A stretch of 64,000 nt of DNA from DATESN01 sp035270785 (GTDB lineage Bacteria; Bacillota; Clostridia; Lachnospirales; Lachnospiraceae): contig DATESN010000031.1 of assembly GCA_035270785.1 (NCBI GenBank), positions 33,657-97,656 of the forward strand, written 5' to 3'. Every line of letters starts with the position of its first letter. Position 1 is the first letter of the stretch. This document shows positions 50,630-60,529 of the stretch, one piece after another. Position numbers and translations under genes: made by a program. The notes beneath the pieces are model-generated. The model worked only from the letters and a program-made list of their open reading frames with translations. It was not told where the DNA came from and did not search any database.

Positions 50630-52282
50630 GTGGCTATAAATAAAATCGATGCTAATTTGCTTTCCAAGATGTTCTTAGCCGGTGCTAAAAACCTTGAAAC
50701 GAAAAAAGAATGGATTAATGAATTAAATGTATTTCCTGTCCCAGATGGAGATACTGGAACAAATATGACTATGACTATTATGTCGGCTGCTAAAGAGGTA
50801 ACAAATCTTGAAAACCCCGATATGTTAACACTTTGTAAAGCAATATCATCAGGTTCACTTCGTGGTGCAAGAGGTAATTCAGGGGTCATTCTTTCCCAAC
50901 TATTTCGAGGATTCACAAAAGTAATAAAGGATTACGATGAAATAGATATTGCTATATTGGCAGTTGCTTTTGAAAGAGCTGTTGAAACTGCATATAAAGC
51001 AGTTATGAAACCAAAAGAGGGTACGATACTTACGGTTGCCAAAGGCATTGCTTCAAAAGCAAATGAGCTTTTAGAAGAAAATGTTATTGATTTAGAATTA
51101 TTTATTAGTGAAGTCATTAAACATGGCGACTATGTATTAAGCCAAACCCCTGAAATGCTTCCTGTATTAAAGCAAGCAGGTGTTGTAGATTCAGGTGGTC
51201 AAGGATTAATGGAAGTTCTAAGAGGAGCATTTGATGCATTCCTTGGTAAAGAAATTGATCTTACTTTTACAATCAATGAATCTAGTTCACCAAAGATTGA
51301 CATGAATGTTCAGGCGGGAATTGAATTTAAATATGGTTATTGTACTGAATTTATCATTATGCTTAATAAGAACTTTAATATAAAAAATGAAATTGATTTC
51401 AAAGAATATTTAGAGGCGATTGGGGATTCCATCGTAGTGGTAGCGGATGATGATGTGGTAAAAGTTCATGTACATACCAACGACCCTGGACTGGCTATTC
51501 AAAAAGCATTAAAGTTTGGTGCTTTATCCAATTTAAAAATTGATAATATGCGTATTGAGCATCAAGAAAAGTTAAATATGATGTCTGAAAAGGCGAAGAT
51601 GGAAGAAGCTTCTACAGAGAAAAAAGAAGTTGGTTTCATTGCGGTATCTGTTGGAAAAGGAATATCTGAAATATTTAAAGGATTAGGCGTTGACTGCATG
51701 ATCGAAGGTGGTCAAACGATGAATCCTAGTACGGAAGATATGCTTAATGCAATCGAAAAGGTGAATGCTGAAACAATATTTATACTTCCAAATAATAAAA
51801 ATATTATTTTGGCCGCAAATCAAGCGTCAGCTATAACAAAAGATAAAAATATTATTGTTATTCCTACCAAAACGATACCACAAGGAATAACAGCAATTAT
51901 TAATTATGTTCCAGATGTTTCCATAGAAGATAATATTAATGCAATGGAAAAAGAGATAAAAAAAGTTAAAACTGGTGAAGTTACTTATGCGGTCAGAGAT
52001 ACCATGATTGAGAACAAAACAATTCATCAAGGTGATTTTATGGGAATCGGCGATGCTGGAATTTTGTCAGTAGGAACTGAAATAGGGCAAGTTACCCTGG
52101 AAATGTTTGATGAAATGATGTATGAGGAAGCGGAACTGATCAGCATCTATTATGGTAATGAGATCACAGAAGAGGATGCAAATTCCTTAAAAGAAATGAT
52201 TGAAGAAAAGAACAGCCAATGTGATGTAGAATTACAATATGGTGGTCAACCCATTTATTATTATATTATTTCTGTAGAATAG
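50630..52282 (+). CDS. fakA: fatty acid kinase catalytic subunit FakA (DhaL/DegV-linked, YloV)
   Basis: FakA phosphorylates fatty acids bound to FakB so that exogenous acids enter phospholipids. The N-terminal DhaL-type kinase domain carries NVFPVPDGDTGTNM (about 32-45) and GSLRGARGNSGVILSQ (about 77-92). The C-terminal part resembles the middle and cap domains of YloV. 550 residues is normal. The start is GTG, after AAGGAGG. A DegV/FakB gene lies two genes downstream, beyond recG. Confidence 0.93.
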   Translation: MAINKIDANLLSKMFLAGAKNLETKKEWINELNVFPVPDGDTGTNMTMTIMSAAKEVTNLENPDMLTLCKAISSGSLRGARGNSGVILSQLFRGFTKVIKDYDEIDIAILAVAFERAVETAYKAVMKPKEGTILTVAKGIASKANELLEENVIDLELFISEVIKHGDYVLSQTPEMLPVLKQAGVVDSGGQGLMEVLRGAFDAFLGKEIDLTFTINESSSPKIDMNVQAGIEFKYGYCTEFIIMLNKNFNIKNEIDFKEYLEAIGDSIVVVADDDVVKVHVHTNDPGLAIQKALKFGALSNLKIDNMRIEHQEKLNMMSEKAKMEEASTEKKEVGFIAVSVGKGISEIFKGLGVDCMIEGGQTMNPSTEDMLNAIEKVNAETIFILPNNKNIILAANQASAITKDKNIIVIPTKTIPQGITAIINYVPDVSIEDNINAMEKEIKKVKTGEVTYAVRDTMIENKTIHQGDFMGIGDAGILSVGTEIGQVTLEMFDEMMYEEAELISIYYGNEITEEDANSLKEMIEEKNSQCDVELQYGGQPIYYYIISVE

Positions 52283-52289
52283 TTAATTA

Positions 52290-52315
52290 GGGACGGTTTT
52301 TACCGTCCTTTTTTT
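52290..52315 (+). terminator. Terminator after fakA
   Basis: GGACGG and CCGTCC enclose a 6-base loop, followed by seven Ts. It lies directly before the Shine-Dalgarno of recG, so it may attenuate rather than stop transcription. Confidence 0.72.
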
Positions 52316-52327
52316 AGGAGATAATCT

Positions 52328-54385
52328 ATGAATCTTGATTCAAATTTAATTTCACTAAAAGGCATTGGCGAAAAATCATATGCTCTTTATAATAAATTAA
52401 ATATTTACACAGCAAATGACTTATTGCATTCTTATCCAAGAGATTATGAAACATATCATGATCTTGTTACAATTAGCGAATGTAGTGAACAAAGTGTTTG
52501 TGCAATTGAAGCCGTTGTAGTAGGCAATCCCAGTGTTAAAAAAATACGAAATCTTACCGTTATGAATATCTTGGTAAAAGATAAAACAAACCAAGCTCAT
52601 CTCACTTTTTTTAATATGCCATATTTAAGTCATGTATTAAAGCCGGGATCCATTCATATTTTTAGAGGGATAGTGATAAAAAAGGGCGATCAATGGCATA
52701 TGGATCAACCACATATATACAAAAAAGAAGAGTTTCTAAAATTAATTAATATCATCCAGCCAATTTATCCCTTATGCGCCGGATTAACCAATAAAAATAT
52801 GATAAAAGCGATGAATCAATTAAAAGAACTTATAGTTAGTCAAAAAGAAAACTTACCTTCTTATATTATAAAAAAGTATTCTTTAATTTCGTATGGAGAA
52901 GCAGTGTTGGGAATCCATTTTCCAATTGATTTAGAACATTTAATAGAGGCTAGAAAAAGATTGGTTTTTAATGAATTTTTTTATTTTATTCTATCCATAA
53001 GAAAACTAAAAGAATCCACAGAACGACTAGACAATCACTATCCCATGATAGAAACCTCACATACAAAACGTTTCATTGAATCATTACCCTACAAGCTAAC
53101 AAGGGCACAAAATAAAGTTTGGGTGGAAATACAAAACGATTTATATAGTGCTCATGCAATGAACCGATTAATTCAAGGAGATGTTGGTTCAGGTAAAACA
53201 ATTCTTGCTTTTTTAGCTTTATTAACGACTGTTTCAAATGGATATCAAGGTGCATTAATGGCCCCCACAGAAGTCCTTGCAAAGCAACACTTTAATAATT
53301 TAATGACTCTAGCTACCAAATATTCACTACCTTTTTCTCCGATATTATTGACTGGTTCAACCTCGTTGAAAGATAAAAAGAGCGCGTATGAGCAGATAGA
53401 AAAAGGCGAAGTGAATGTAATAATTGGAACACATGCTATTTTTCAGGAAAAGGTTTTGTATAAAAATTTAGCTCTAGTCATTACAGACGAACAACATCGG
53501 TTTGGCGTACGACAAAGAGAAACATTTGCAAAGAAAGGTGAAAATGTACATGTTTTGGTTATGAGTGCAACACCAATTCCCAGAACATTGGCAATTATTT
53601 TATATGGAGATTTACACCTTTCCATTATCGATGAAGTTCCATCAAATCGATTGCCTATAAAAAACTGTGTGGTTAATACAAATTATCGACAAAAAGCATA
53701 TTCTTTTATGGAAAAAGAAATTGAAAAAGGACATCAGGTTTATATTATATGCCCTATGGTTGAACAAGGAGAAAACGAAGGATTAGAAGATGTTCAAACT
53801 TATTTCCATAAGCTAAGAGCCATCATTTCTCCAAATATACAAATGGCATTTTTGCATGGAAAAATGAAGAGCAGTGAAAAGAATAAAATTATGGAAGAGT
53901 TTAGTTTAGCACATATTGATATTTTGATATCCACTACTGTAATTGAAGTTGGTATTAATGTGCCAAACGCTACTGTTATGATGGTGGAAAATGCAGAACG
54001 ATTTGGACTTGCGTCGTTGCATCAATTAAGGGGACGGGTAGGGCGTGGAAAAGAACAATCTTATTGTATCTTTGTAAATAGTTCAAACAGTAAAACCTCG
54101 AACAAAAGATTAGATACATTAGTGAATTCTAATGATGGTTTTTACATTGCAAACGAAGATTTAAAACTTCGTGGTCCAGGAGATTTGTTTGGAATAAGAC
54201 AAAGTGGAATCATGGACTTTAAACTTGGAGATATCTATAACGATGCCACTATCTTGCAAGAGACAAGTGTGTGTATAGAGGAGCTCCTTTTGGAAGATCC
54301 TAATTTGCAATTAGAAAAAAATAGGTCCATAGCAAATACCCTAGAACTTGGGAATTATATACAAGTTGACTTTCGAAGTATCTAA
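52328..54385 (+). CDS. recG: ATP-dependent DNA helicase RecG
   Basis: RecG reverses stalled forks and processes branched DNA. The N-terminal wedge/OB domain (about 40-160) is followed by a helicase core: Walker A GDVGSGKT (near 285), DEQH box ITDEQHRFG (near 385), and motif VI RLRGRVGRGKEQSYC-like segment (QLRGRVGRG). 685 residues fits the family. The Shine-Dalgarno is TAGGAG. Its place beside fakA is conserved in Firmicutes. Confidence 0.96.
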   Translation: MNLDSNLISLKGIGEKSYALYNKLNIYTANDLLHSYPRDYETYHDLVTISECSEQSVCAIEAVVVGNPSVKKIRNLTVMNILVKDKTNQAHLTFFNMPYLSHVLKPGSIHIFRGIVIKKGDQWHMDQPHIYKKEEFLKLINIIQPIYPLCAGLTNKNMIKAMNQLKELIVSQKENLPSYIIKKYSLISYGEAVLGIHFPIDLEHLIEARKRLVFNEFFYFILSIRKLKESTERLDNHYPMIETSHTKRFIESLPYKLTRAQNKVWVEIQNDLYSAHAMNRLIQGDVGSGKTILAFLALLTTVSNGYQGALMAPTEVLAKQHFNNLMTLATKYSLPFSPILLTGSTSLKDKKSAYEQIEKGEVNVIIGTHAIFQEKVLYKNLALVITDEQHRFGVRQRETFAKKGENVHVLVMSATPIPRTLAIILYGDLHLSIIDEVPSNRLPIKNCVVNTNYRQKAYSFMEKEIEKGHQVYIICPMVEQGENEGLEDVQTYFHKLRAIISPNIQMAFLHGKMKSSEKNKIMEEFSLAHIDILISTTVIEVGINVPNATVMMVENAERFGLASLHQLRGRVGRGKEQSYCIFVNSSNSKTSNKRLDTLVNSNDGFYIANEDLKLRGPGDLFGIRQSGIMDFKLGDIYNDATILQETSVCIEELLLEDPNLQLEKNRSIANTLELGNYIQVDFRSI

Positions 54386-54438
54386 CCTTACAATACGATA
54401 TAGAAACTTATGCTTTAAAATTACAGGAGGATTAAAAT

Positions 54439-55302
54439 TTGACCAAAATTGCAATTATTACCGATAGTAATAGCGGAATAAGTCAAACCCAAGCCACAAT
54501 ACTAGGCATACATATTTTACCGATGCCTTTTATGATAAATGAAGACACCTACTATGAAGATATCACCTTATCAAATCAAAGCTTTTATGAAAAGTTAGCA
54601 GAGGGTGCCGATATTTCCACATCACAACCGTCCCCTGAAGCAGTAACAAAATTATGGGATGAATTGTTAAAAGAAAATGATGAAATCATTCACATTCCCA
54701 TGTCTAGTGGATTAAGTGGTTCTTATGAAACAGCTTATATGCTTTCTAAGGATTATGTGGATAAAGTTTATGTTGTTAACAACCAACGTATTTCTGTGAC
54801 GCAAAGACAATCCGCAATGGATGCCTTAGAATTAGTGAAGAATGGAAAAAATGCGAATGAGATTAAACTTATTTTGGAAGAGGAAAAGTTAAATTCTAGC
54901 ATATATGTTATGTTAAATACTTTGTTTTACTTGAAAAAAGGTGGTAGAATAACACCGACGGCTGCCGCATTAGGTACCATTTTAAAAATAAAGCCAGTTT
55001 TGCAAATTCAAGGGGACAAACTGGATGCATTTGCAAAAGCTAGAACGATTACTCAAGCAAAATCCATTATGATTAATGCTATTAAAAATGATATTAATAA
55101 TCGTTTTGGTGGAAATAGTAATAATGTACATCTTGAAATTGCGCACACACAAAATGAAACTGCTGCGGAAGTTTTAAAATTAGAATTACTAAAAGAGTTT
55201 CCAAACAGTGAAATTGTGATAGATCATTTATCACTGAGTGTTGCTTGTCACATAGGTGACGGCGCTTTAGCAGTAGCTTGTTCAAAAAAAATTATACTAT
55301 AA
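54439..55302 (+). CDS. DegV family fatty-acid-binding protein (FakB-type)
   Basis: DegV/FakB proteins hold a single fatty acid and present it to FakA. The N-terminus ITDSNSGISQTQA and the SQPSPEAV and MSSGLSGSYETA motifs (about 57 and 92) are those of the family; the lipid-binding TSQPS-like Ser is present. The start is a TTG at 54439 with AGGAGG upstream. 287 residues is normal. Chain-length preference cannot be read from sequence. Confidence 0.92.
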   Translation: MTKIAIITDSNSGISQTQATILGIHILPMPFMINEDTYYEDITLSNQSFYEKLAEGADISTSQPSPEAVTKLWDELLKENDEIIHIPMSSGLSGSYETAYMLSKDYVDKVYVVNNQRISVTQRQSAMDALELVKNGKNANEIKLILEEEKLNSSIYVMLNTLFYLKKGGRITPTAAALGTILKIKPVLQIQGDKLDAFAKARTITQAKSIMINAIKNDINNRFGGNSNNVHLEIAHTQNETAAEVLKLELLKEFPNSEIVIDHLSLSVACHIGDGALAVACSKKIIL

Positions 55303-55314
55303 GGGGGATTTCAA

Positions 55315-56130
55315 ATGGAATCAAAAAAAATTAATTTTTTCAATCAAATTGCTTATGCAATTTGGAAACCAAAGAAGTATACGGATTTAACTAGGGTAAG
55401 TACTGGAAGATTGACAGGATTTGTGTTTCTATTCATTTTAATTCTAACATTTTTCTCGTTATGTATTCCGTTTATTGTGAATGAAATTACCGGAAGAGGA
55501 TTAGCCAACATAATTGAAAATGATATTCCTGACTTTGAATTTATAAACGGGGAACTAGAATTATCAAAATCAACCAATATCAAAGAAAATAATGCAATCA
55601 TTGTTGCGGATACTTCAGTAGATTATTTTTCATCAGAGGATATTTCCAAATATCCTAGTCGCTATACAAGCATAACTCTAATTAGTAAAACTAATATGAT
55701 TAATTATAATGCTGGAAGGATTATACCAGTTGCTTTCTCGGATTATAAAAATATTCATCTTACAAAAGCGATTATAAATTCATTAGTACCATTTATGTAT
55801 GCTGTAATTGCATTTGTTTTCGTAATTGTATATCTCATTTATGTTGGAATATATTTTCTAGCTTCCCTCATTTATGCATTGGTTGGAAAGTTGATTCAAA
55901 AAAAATCGGGACTGGATTTGCCATTTGGATATTTATTTAGAATAGCGATTTATTCAAAAGTGACTATGATCATTGTTCGAACACTTTTTGAAATGTTTGA
56001 ATATAAATTGCCGGGGAAATTCATTATTTCAGTTGCCGTTACTTGTGTCTATATGTGGTTTGCAATTGCTTTACATAAAAATAAGGAAAGCGGACAAATA
56101 ATCCAGCAACCATATCAAGATTTCGAATAA
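55315..56130 (+). CDS. DUF1189 family membrane protein
   Basis: The 271-residue protein begins NFFNQIAYAIWKPKKY, a typical DUF1189 start, and has about five hydrophobic segments (near 40-60, 160-185, 190-205, 220-245 and 240-260), with an external domain between the first and second. Its function is unknown. It follows degV by 12 bases with GGGGGA upstream, so it is in the same operon. Confidence 0.85.
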   Translation: MESKKINFFNQIAYAIWKPKKYTDLTRVSTGRLTGFVFLFILILTFFSLCIPFIVNEITGRGLANIIENDIPDFEFINGELELSKSTNIKENNAIIVADTSVDYFSSEDISKYPSRYTSITLISKTNMINYNAGRIIPVAFSDYKNIHLTKAIINSLVPFMYAVIAFVFVIVYLIYVGIYFLASLIYALVGKLIQKKSGLDLPFGYLFRIAIYSKVTMIIVRTLFEMFEYKLPGKFIISVAVTCVYMWFAIALHKNKESGQIIQQPYQDFE

Positions 56131-56145
56131 TTTTTTTATAAAGAG

Positions 56146-56200
56146 GATACATGATATTGTGGTTTGCCTTTGCCCCCATCAATATCATGTATCTTTTTCT
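56146..56200 (+). terminator. Terminator after the DUF1189 gene
   Basis: GATACATGATATTG and its exact complement form a 14-bp stem with a 20-base loop, followed by five Ts. Confidence 0.88.
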
Positions 56201-56219
56201 TTCCATAGAAAACCAAATG

Positions 56220-56228
56220 TGCTATAAT
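56220..56228 (+). promoter_or_regulatory. Extended -10 promoter of the topoisomerase pair
   Basis: TGC-TATAAT with a perfect -10 hexamer; no clear -35. It lies 45 bases before the B-subunit start. Confidence 0.55.
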
Positions 56229-56272
56229 TACGCTGTAATAATGGTTTAAAATATGATAAAGAGGTTATATTA

Positions 56273-58195
56273 ATGAGTAAAACAAATACATATGACGCTA
56301 ATAGCATTACTGTTCTAGAAGGATTGGAAGCCGTTAGAAAAAGACCCGGAATGTACATCGGTAGTGTTTCAACGAAAGGTCTTAATCATTTAATATACGA
56401 AATAGTCGATAACTCTGTGGACGAACATTTAGCAGGATTTTGTTCAGTTATTACAGTTACATTAGAAAAAGACGACTCTGCAACCATTACGGATAATGGA
56501 CGTGGTATTCCAATAGAAATGCATGAAAAAGGTATGAGTGCGGAACGATTGGTTTTTACCACCCTTCATGCTGGTGGGAAATTTGATAATTCTTCCTACA
56601 AAACAAGTGGTGGACTCCATGGAGTTGGTTCTTCTGTTGTAAATGCCTTATCTACCTATTTAACCGTTCAAGTAAAACGTGGTGGTTTTATTCATGAAGA
56701 TAAATATGAAAAAGGTAATCCTGCTATTATTTTAGAAAACGGATTGCTACCAGTTGTTGGAAAAACAAAAGAAACAGGAACGTTAATTAACTTCTTGCCT
56801 GATGATACCATTTTTGAAAAGACTCATTTTAAAGCAGATGATGTAAAAAGTCGTTTGCATGAGACTGCATACTTAAACCCTTCTCTTACTATTATTTTTG
56901 AAGATAAACGTAATGAAGAAATCGAGCATATAGAATATCACGAAGAAGAAGGTATTGTTGGATTCGTAAAGGATATCAATCATAAGAAAGAGATTATTCA
57001 TGATGTTATCTATTATCATGGGGAAGCAGAAGGAGTTACTGTTGAGGTTGCTTTTCAATATGTGAATGAATTTCATGAAAATGTATTAGGTTTTTGTAAT
57101 AATATCTATAATGCTGAGGGTGGAGCTCATATTACAGGTTTTAAAACAATGTTTACGAATGTGATTAACAACTATGCAAAAGAGCTTGGAATACTGAAAG
57201 AAAAAGATATTAATTTCACAGGCGCTGATGTTCGAAATGGTATGACGGCCGTAATCTCATTAAAGCATCCAAATCCACGATTTGAAGGACAAACTAAAAC
57301 GAAATTAGATAATCAAGATGCGGCAAGGGCCGTTAGTAAAATTACCGGTGAGGAAATAGTACGATATTTTGATCGTAATATAGACATTTTGAAAAACGTA
57401 ATTGGATGTGCAGAAAAAGCTGCAAAAATTCGTAGAACAGAAGAAAAAGCGAAAACAAATATGTTGTCAAAGCAAAAATTTTCTTTTGATTCTAACGGTA
57501 AATTAGCTAATTGTGAATCAAAAGATGCTTCTAAATGCGAAGTATTTATTGTGGAAGGTGATTCTGCTGGTGGTAGTGCTAAAACTGCTAGAAACAGGAA
57601 CTTTCAAGCTATCTTACCAATTCGTGGCAAGATTCTTAATGTTGAAAAAGCAAGTATCGATAAAGTTCTTGCAAATGCCGAAATAAAGACCATGATTAAC
57701 GCATTTGGGTGTGGATTTTCTGAGGGGTATGGTAATGATTTTGATATTTCAAAACTTAAATATGATAAAATCATAATAATGGCGGATGCCGATGTGGACG
57801 GAGCTCATATTTGTACTTTATTGTTAACATTATTCTATCGGTTTATGCCTGAACTTATTGTAGAGGGACATATTTATATTGCCATGCCTCCATTATACAA
57901 GGCCATGCCAAGCAAGGGGCGCGAGGAATATTTATATGATGATAAAGCTTTAGAAAAATACAGGAAATCTCACAAAGGTTCCTTTACATTGCAACGATAT
58001 AAAGGATTGGGTGAAATGGACGCTAACCAACTTTGGGAGACAACTCTAGATCCTGAAACAAGAATGCTCAAACAGGTAGAAATTGAAGATGCAATTCAAG
58101 CGTCCAATACTACGGAACTATTAATGGGTAATGAAGTTCCACCGAGAAAAGCCTTTATTTACGCTCATGCAACCGATGCAGAGTTAGACGTATAG
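56273..58195 (+). CDS. type IIA DNA topoisomerase B subunit (gyrase B / ParE-like)
   Basis: The ATPase and TOPRIM subunit of a type II topoisomerase, 640 residues. The GHKL ATPase motifs are EIVDNSVDEH, ITDNGRGIPIEMH and SGGLHGVGSSVVNAL. The TOPRIM domain carries EGDSAGGSA and ADADVDGAHI; YKGLGEMDANQLW ends the protein. GyrB and ParE are hard to tell apart, and gyrB is usually beside dnaN-recF, which is absent here. This pair is probably a second enzyme with topoisomerase IV-like function. Confidence 0.9.
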   Translation: MSKTNTYDANSITVLEGLEAVRKRPGMYIGSVSTKGLNHLIYEIVDNSVDEHLAGFCSVITVTLEKDDSATITDNGRGIPIEMHEKGMSAERLVFTTLHAGGKFDNSSYKTSGGLHGVGSSVVNALSTYLTVQVKRGGFIHEDKYEKGNPAIILENGLLPVVGKTKETGTLINFLPDDTIFEKTHFKADDVKSRLHETAYLNPSLTIIFEDKRNEEIEHIEYHEEEGIVGFVKDINHKKEIIHDVIYYHGEAEGVTVEVAFQYVNEFHENVLGFCNNIYNAEGGAHITGFKTMFTNVINNYAKELGILKEKDINFTGADVRNGMTAVISLKHPNPRFEGQTKTKLDNQDAARAVSKITGEEIVRYFDRNIDILKNVIGCAEKAAKIRRTEEKAKTNMLSKQKFSFDSNGKLANCESKDASKCEVFIVEGDSAGGSAKTARNRNFQAILPIRGKILNVEKASIDKVLANAEIKTMINAFGCGFSEGYGNDFDISKLKYDKIIIMADADVDGAHICTLLLTLFYRFMPELIVEGHIYIAMPPLYKAMPSKGREEYLYDDKALEKYRKSHKGSFTLQRYKGLGEMDANQLWETTLDPETRMLKQVEIEDAIQASNTTELLMGNEVPPRKAFIYAHATDAELDV

Positions 58196-58211
58196 AAGGG
58201 AATCTATTATA

Positions 58212-60452
58212 ATGAATAACGATACAATCATTAAAACTGAATATTCCGAAATTATGCAAAAATCATATATTAATTATGCCATGAGTGTAATCATAGCAAG
58301 AGCACTTCCTGATGTTCGTGATGGCTTAAAACCGGTACAGCGTAGAACACTCTATGATATGTATGAATTAGGGATAAAATATGATAAACCATATCGTAAA
58401 AGTGCCCGTATTGTTGGAGATACCATGGGTAAATACCATCCACATGGAGACAGTTCTATTTATGATGCATTGGTAGTCTTAACACAAGATTTTAAAAAGG
58501 GCCTTCCCTTAATTGATGGACATGGTAACTTTGGTAATATAGAGGGCGATGGAGCAGCAGCAATGCGTTATACGGAAGCTCGATTAGCAAAAATTACCCA
58601 AGAGGCTTTTTTGTCAGACCTTGATAAGGATGTTGTGGATTTCATACCAAACTTTGACGAAACAGAAAGAGAACCCTCCGTTCTTCCAGCTAAATTACCT
58701 AATTTACTAATCAATGGAGCCGAAGGAATTGCGGTTGGAATGGCAACTAGTATTCCACCACATAACCTGGTAGAAGTCATTAATGCTACAAAAGCCTACA
58801 TGAAGGATGAAAATATTACAACTGCTGAATTAATGAAATATATAAAAGGTCCCGATTTTCCAACTGGTGGAATTGTTTGTAACCAAAAAGATTTATTGGA
58901 AATTTATGAAACAGGACAAGGAAAAATAAAAGTACGTGGTAAAGTATCAGTAGAAAACGGAAAATCTGGGAAGACTAATGTTGTTATTACTGAAATTCCA
59001 TATCCTATGATCGGAGCCAATATTTCTAAATTCCTGATGGATGTGGCAGCACTTTATGAAACAAAAAAGACGGTTGATATTTTAGATATTTCCAACCAAT
59101 CTTCAAAAGATGGTATCAGAATTGTAATAGAATTAAGAAAAGATGCCGATGTAGAAAACTTTAAAAATATGCTTTATAAAAAAACGCGTTTAGAGGATAC
59201 CTTTGGTGTTAATATCCTTGCGATTGCTAATAATCGTCCGGAAACAATGGGTATCAAATCCGTCATCAAGCATAATGTAGATTTTCAATTTGAAGTTACT
59301 ACTAGAAAATTCACAACACTTTTAGCAAAGGAATTAGAAAAGAAAGAAATTCAAGAAGGGTTAATTAAGGCTTGTAATGTAATTGATTTAATTATAGAAA
59401 TTTTAAGAGGATCTAAAGATCGATCCATGGCAAAAGCATGTTTAATCCATGGTAATACGGATGGCATCAAGTTTAAATCAAAAGAGTCTAGGATCATGTC
59501 CGCACAACTTTGTTTCACGGAAAATCAAGCCAATGCGATTCTTGAAATGCGTTTATACAAATTAATTGGATTAGAAATAGAAGCACTTCTTACCGATCAT
59601 GAAAATACAATGGCAAATATCTATCGATATGAAGATATTTTGGAACGACGGGATTCTATGGCACAAGTCATTTTAAATGATTTGGAATCTATGAAAAAGG
59701 AATATGGACGTCCACGTAGAACTTCTATTGAAAATGCTTTAGAAGCTGTATATGAAGAAAAAAAACAAGAGGAAATGGATGTTGTTTTCTTAATGGACCG
59801 TTTTGGATATTCGAAAACAATTGATACGACTGCTTATGAGCGTAATAAAGAAGCAGCAGATGCAGAAAATAAATATGTACTTAAATGTAAAAATACTGGT
59901 AAAATTTGTTTGTTTACAAATACGGGACAATTACATACGATAAAAGTTTTAGATATTCCCTTTGGTAAGTTTCGAGATAAAGGCGTTCCTATTGATAATC
60001 TAAGTAATTATAATTCAGCCTTAGAAACGATGATCTGTATTACTAGTCAAATGGATTTAAATCTATATAGAGTCTTATTTACTACGAAACAATCAATGCT
60101 TAAAATAGTGGATGGTGGAGAATTTGATGTTGCAAAACGAACTGTTTCTGCTACAAAGCTACAAGATAATGATGAAGTGATTAGTATTGTCTTATTAAAT
60201 GAGCAACGTAATATTGTACTCCAAACAACGGATGGATTCTTTTTGCGATTTCCTATTGAAGAAATTCCGGAAAAGAAAAAAGGAGCTGTTGGTGTACGCG
60301 GAATGAAACTTGTGGGAACCGACCAGGTTGAAGAAGTATATTTTACACAAAATGCAATGGAACAAACAATAATTTTTAAAGGAAAATCCATAGAATTAAA
60401 TAAAATAAAACTTGGTAAAAGGGATTCTAAAGGAATTAAAATTAGAATATAA
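58212..60452 (+). CDS. type IIA DNA topoisomerase A subunit (ParC-like)
   Basis: The breakage-reunion subunit, 746 residues. The catalytic Tyr is in AAAMRYTEARL (about 121), and the quinolone-region YHPHGDSSIYDAL is intact. The C-terminal part forms a shortened beta-pinwheel (blades at GQLHTIKVLDIPFGKFRDKG, TDGFFLRFPIEEIP). The GyrA-box QRRGGKG that lets gyrase wrap DNA is not seen; the nearest candidate, EKKKGAVG near 690, lacks the QRR. This suggests relaxation or decatenation more than negative supercoiling. It is 16 bases after the B gene. Confidence 0.9.
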   Translation: MNNDTIIKTEYSEIMQKSYINYAMSVIIARALPDVRDGLKPVQRRTLYDMYELGIKYDKPYRKSARIVGDTMGKYHPHGDSSIYDALVVLTQDFKKGLPLIDGHGNFGNIEGDGAAAMRYTEARLAKITQEAFLSDLDKDVVDFIPNFDETEREPSVLPAKLPNLLINGAEGIAVGMATSIPPHNLVEVINATKAYMKDENITTAELMKYIKGPDFPTGGIVCNQKDLLEIYETGQGKIKVRGKVSVENGKSGKTNVVITEIPYPMIGANISKFLMDVAALYETKKTVDILDISNQSSKDGIRIVIELRKDADVENFKNMLYKKTRLEDTFGVNILAIANNRPETMGIKSVIKHNVDFQFEVTTRKFTTLLAKELEKKEIQEGLIKACNVIDLIIEILRGSKDRSMAKACLIHGNTDGIKFKSKESRIMSAQLCFTENQANAILEMRLYKLIGLEIEALLTDHENTMANIYRYEDILERRDSMAQVILNDLESMKKEYGRPRRTSIENALEAVYEEKKQEEMDVVFLMDRFGYSKTIDTTAYERNKEAADAENKYVLKCKNTGKICLFTNTGQLHTIKVLDIPFGKFRDKGVPIDNLSNYNSALETMICITSQMDLNLYRVLFTTKQSMLKIVDGGEFDVAKRTVSATKLQDNDEVISIVLLNEQRNIVLQTTDGFFLRFPIEEIPEKKKGAVGVRGMKLVGTDQVEEVYFTQNAMEQTIIFKGKSIELNKIKLGKRDSKGIKIRI

Positions 60453-60529
60453 TAATCTTTTAATGCTAATGTTTTATTCCAAATACAATGAGGCCATTTT
60501 TGAAAAACGGATGGCAGATGGGACTAACC

